Positions 4,340-5,042 of a DNA stretch of 5,042 nt are shown here, piece by piece. The notes beneath the pieces are model-generated. The model searched no databases, was not told the DNA's origin, and saw nothing but the letters and a program-made list of their open reading frames with translations. Both the position numbers and the translations under genes were made by a program. Positions within the stretch are counted from its first letter, which is position 1; each line of letters starts with the position of its first letter. The stretch covers positions 1-5,042 of the forward strand of contig CAMWZE010000160.1 of the NCBI GenBank assembly GCA_947178685.1, written 5' to 3'. Source of the stretch: an uncultured Porphyromonadaceae bacterium (GTDB taxonomy: Bacteria > Bacteroidota > Bacteroidia > Bacteroidales > Muribaculaceae).

Positions 4340-5042
4340 ATGAAAAAGTCAATATTGTCATCCATTCTTCTTCCGGTCGCAGTCTCGCTTATGATGAGCG
4401 GAAGCGATTTCAAGTCGAATGCCCAGTCGGTATATCCCGGAATCGCAACCGAGAAAATGAAGATTTCAAATAAAGGAGATTATAAATCGGAGAGTTTCAG
4501 TTTAAACGATGTGAAACTTCTTGAGAGTCGTTTCCACGACAATCTGCGTAGAGACTCGGCATGGCTCGCCTCTCTGAGTGCCGATCGTCTTGTACACTCT
4601 TTCCGAACCACTGCCGGGGTGTCCGCCGGACGGGAAGGTGGATACATGACAGTAAAGAAACTCGGAGGATGGGAGAGTCTTGACTGCGAGCTCCGTGGCC
4701 ACACAACCGGACATGTTATGTCAGCTCTCGCCCTGATGTACGCCGCCACCAATGATCAGGCCATGCAAGCAAAGGGCGACAGCATTGTCCACGCATTGAA
4801 AACAGTGCAGGATGCCCATGGAAATGGATATATCGGAGCTTTCCCCGAGGAGTTGATCAACCGTAATATCCGTGGAGAGTCAGTCTGGGCTCCATGGTAC
4901 ACTTTACATAAGATACTTTCCGGACTGATAGACCAATATGTATATACCGACAATTCCGAAGCACTCGATGTGGCCGATAAAATGGTCAAATGGGCTGCCG
5001 GAAAACTCGCAGGTATTGAAGCACCCACCCGGCTGAAAATGT
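4340..5042 (+). CDS. secreted GH127/GH146-like (DUF1680) glycoside hydrolase, N-terminal part
   Basis: The frame is open from ATG 4340 to the window edge, giving the first 234 residues; whole family members are usually some 600-800 aa. Residues 1-28 form a type I signal peptide: MKKS, a hydrophobic core SILSSILLPVAVSLMM, then SNA-QS as the likely cleavage site, so it acts in the periplasm or on the surface. Family landmarks follow: VKLLESRFHDN (58-68), SADRLVHSFRTTAG (80-93), LGGWESL (108-114), ELRGHTTGHVMSALALMYA (117-135), GNGYIGAFPEEL (161-172) and WAPWYTLHKILSGLID (183-198). These fit an alpha/alpha-barrel hydrolase of the beta-L-arabinofuranosidase group, which releases arabinofuranose from plant polymers such as arabinan or extensin glycans. 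The catalytic Glu/Cys region lies beyond the window, so the exact activity cannot be judged. About 57% G+C over 4561-4740 by hand count contrasts with the three-gene set. Confidence 0.88.
   Translation, partial: MKKSILSSILLPVAVSLMMSGSDFKSNAQSVYPGIATEKMKISNKGDYKSESFSLNDVKLLESRFHDNLRRDSAWLASLSADRLVHSFRTTAGVSAGREGGYMTVKKLGGWESLDCELRGHTTGHVMSALALMYAATNDQAMQAKGDSIVHALKTVQDAHGNGYIGAFPEELINRNIRGESVWAPWYTLHKILSGLIDQYVYTDNSEALDVADKMVKWAAGKLAGIEAPTRLKM

Noticed and set aside
4480..5028. Several minus-strand open frames of 69-90 codons opposite the hydrolase
   Set aside because: The plus strand clearly encodes a signal peptide and GH127-like motifs across the same bases.

Overview
The window looks like chromosomal DNA of a gut-type Bacteroidota, most likely a Bacteroidales member. 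Starts are preceded by A/T-rich stretches instead of Shine-Dalgarno sequences. A good TAnnTTTG (-7) box of the Bacteroidetes housekeeping sigma factor sits before the ATPase gene. The content is also typical: a secreted family-127-like glycoside hydrolase, a WYL-domain regulator and an ATPase with a DUF234-type C-terminus. No species is assigned.

Layout from left to right. Positions 3-74 are the last 23 codons of an unidentified protein. Positions 75-279 are non-coding or lie in a doubtful N-terminal extension, and hold an imperfect hairpin and a short dyad. A WYL-domain transcription regulator follows (ATG at 280, or TTG at 193, to 1200). After 71 bp come three closely spaced same-strand genes: a 122-aa membrane-anchored small protein (1272-1640), a 97-aa unknown (1662-1955) and a 200-aa protein with a nuclease-like D-x3-ExD...RWKQR signature (1969-2571). 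A strong 19-bp hairpin (2578-2622) then separates them from a convergent gene for a 439-aa AAA-type ATPase with a C-terminal PD-(D/E)XK-like region (2716-4035, minus strand).

The 304-bp gap 4036-4339 between the ATPase gene and the divergent hydrolase is rich in structure. It has a large dyad built from two tandem 12-bp elements at the predicted transcription start of the ATPase gene, a degenerate tandem array of period about 24 bp (4142-4250), and a 14-bp dyad just before the hydrolase start. The hydrolase itself (4340 onward) runs off the right edge.

Functionally, the WYL regulator plus the AT-rich three-gene set with a nuclease-like last member is the best candidate for an undescribed system. 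It resembles the general design of WYL-regulated phage-defence loci, but nothing in the sequence proves that role. The ATPase gene appears to be a separate unit with its own promoter. The hydrolase belongs to ordinary polysaccharide metabolism, and its higher G+C suggests native chromosomal DNA.
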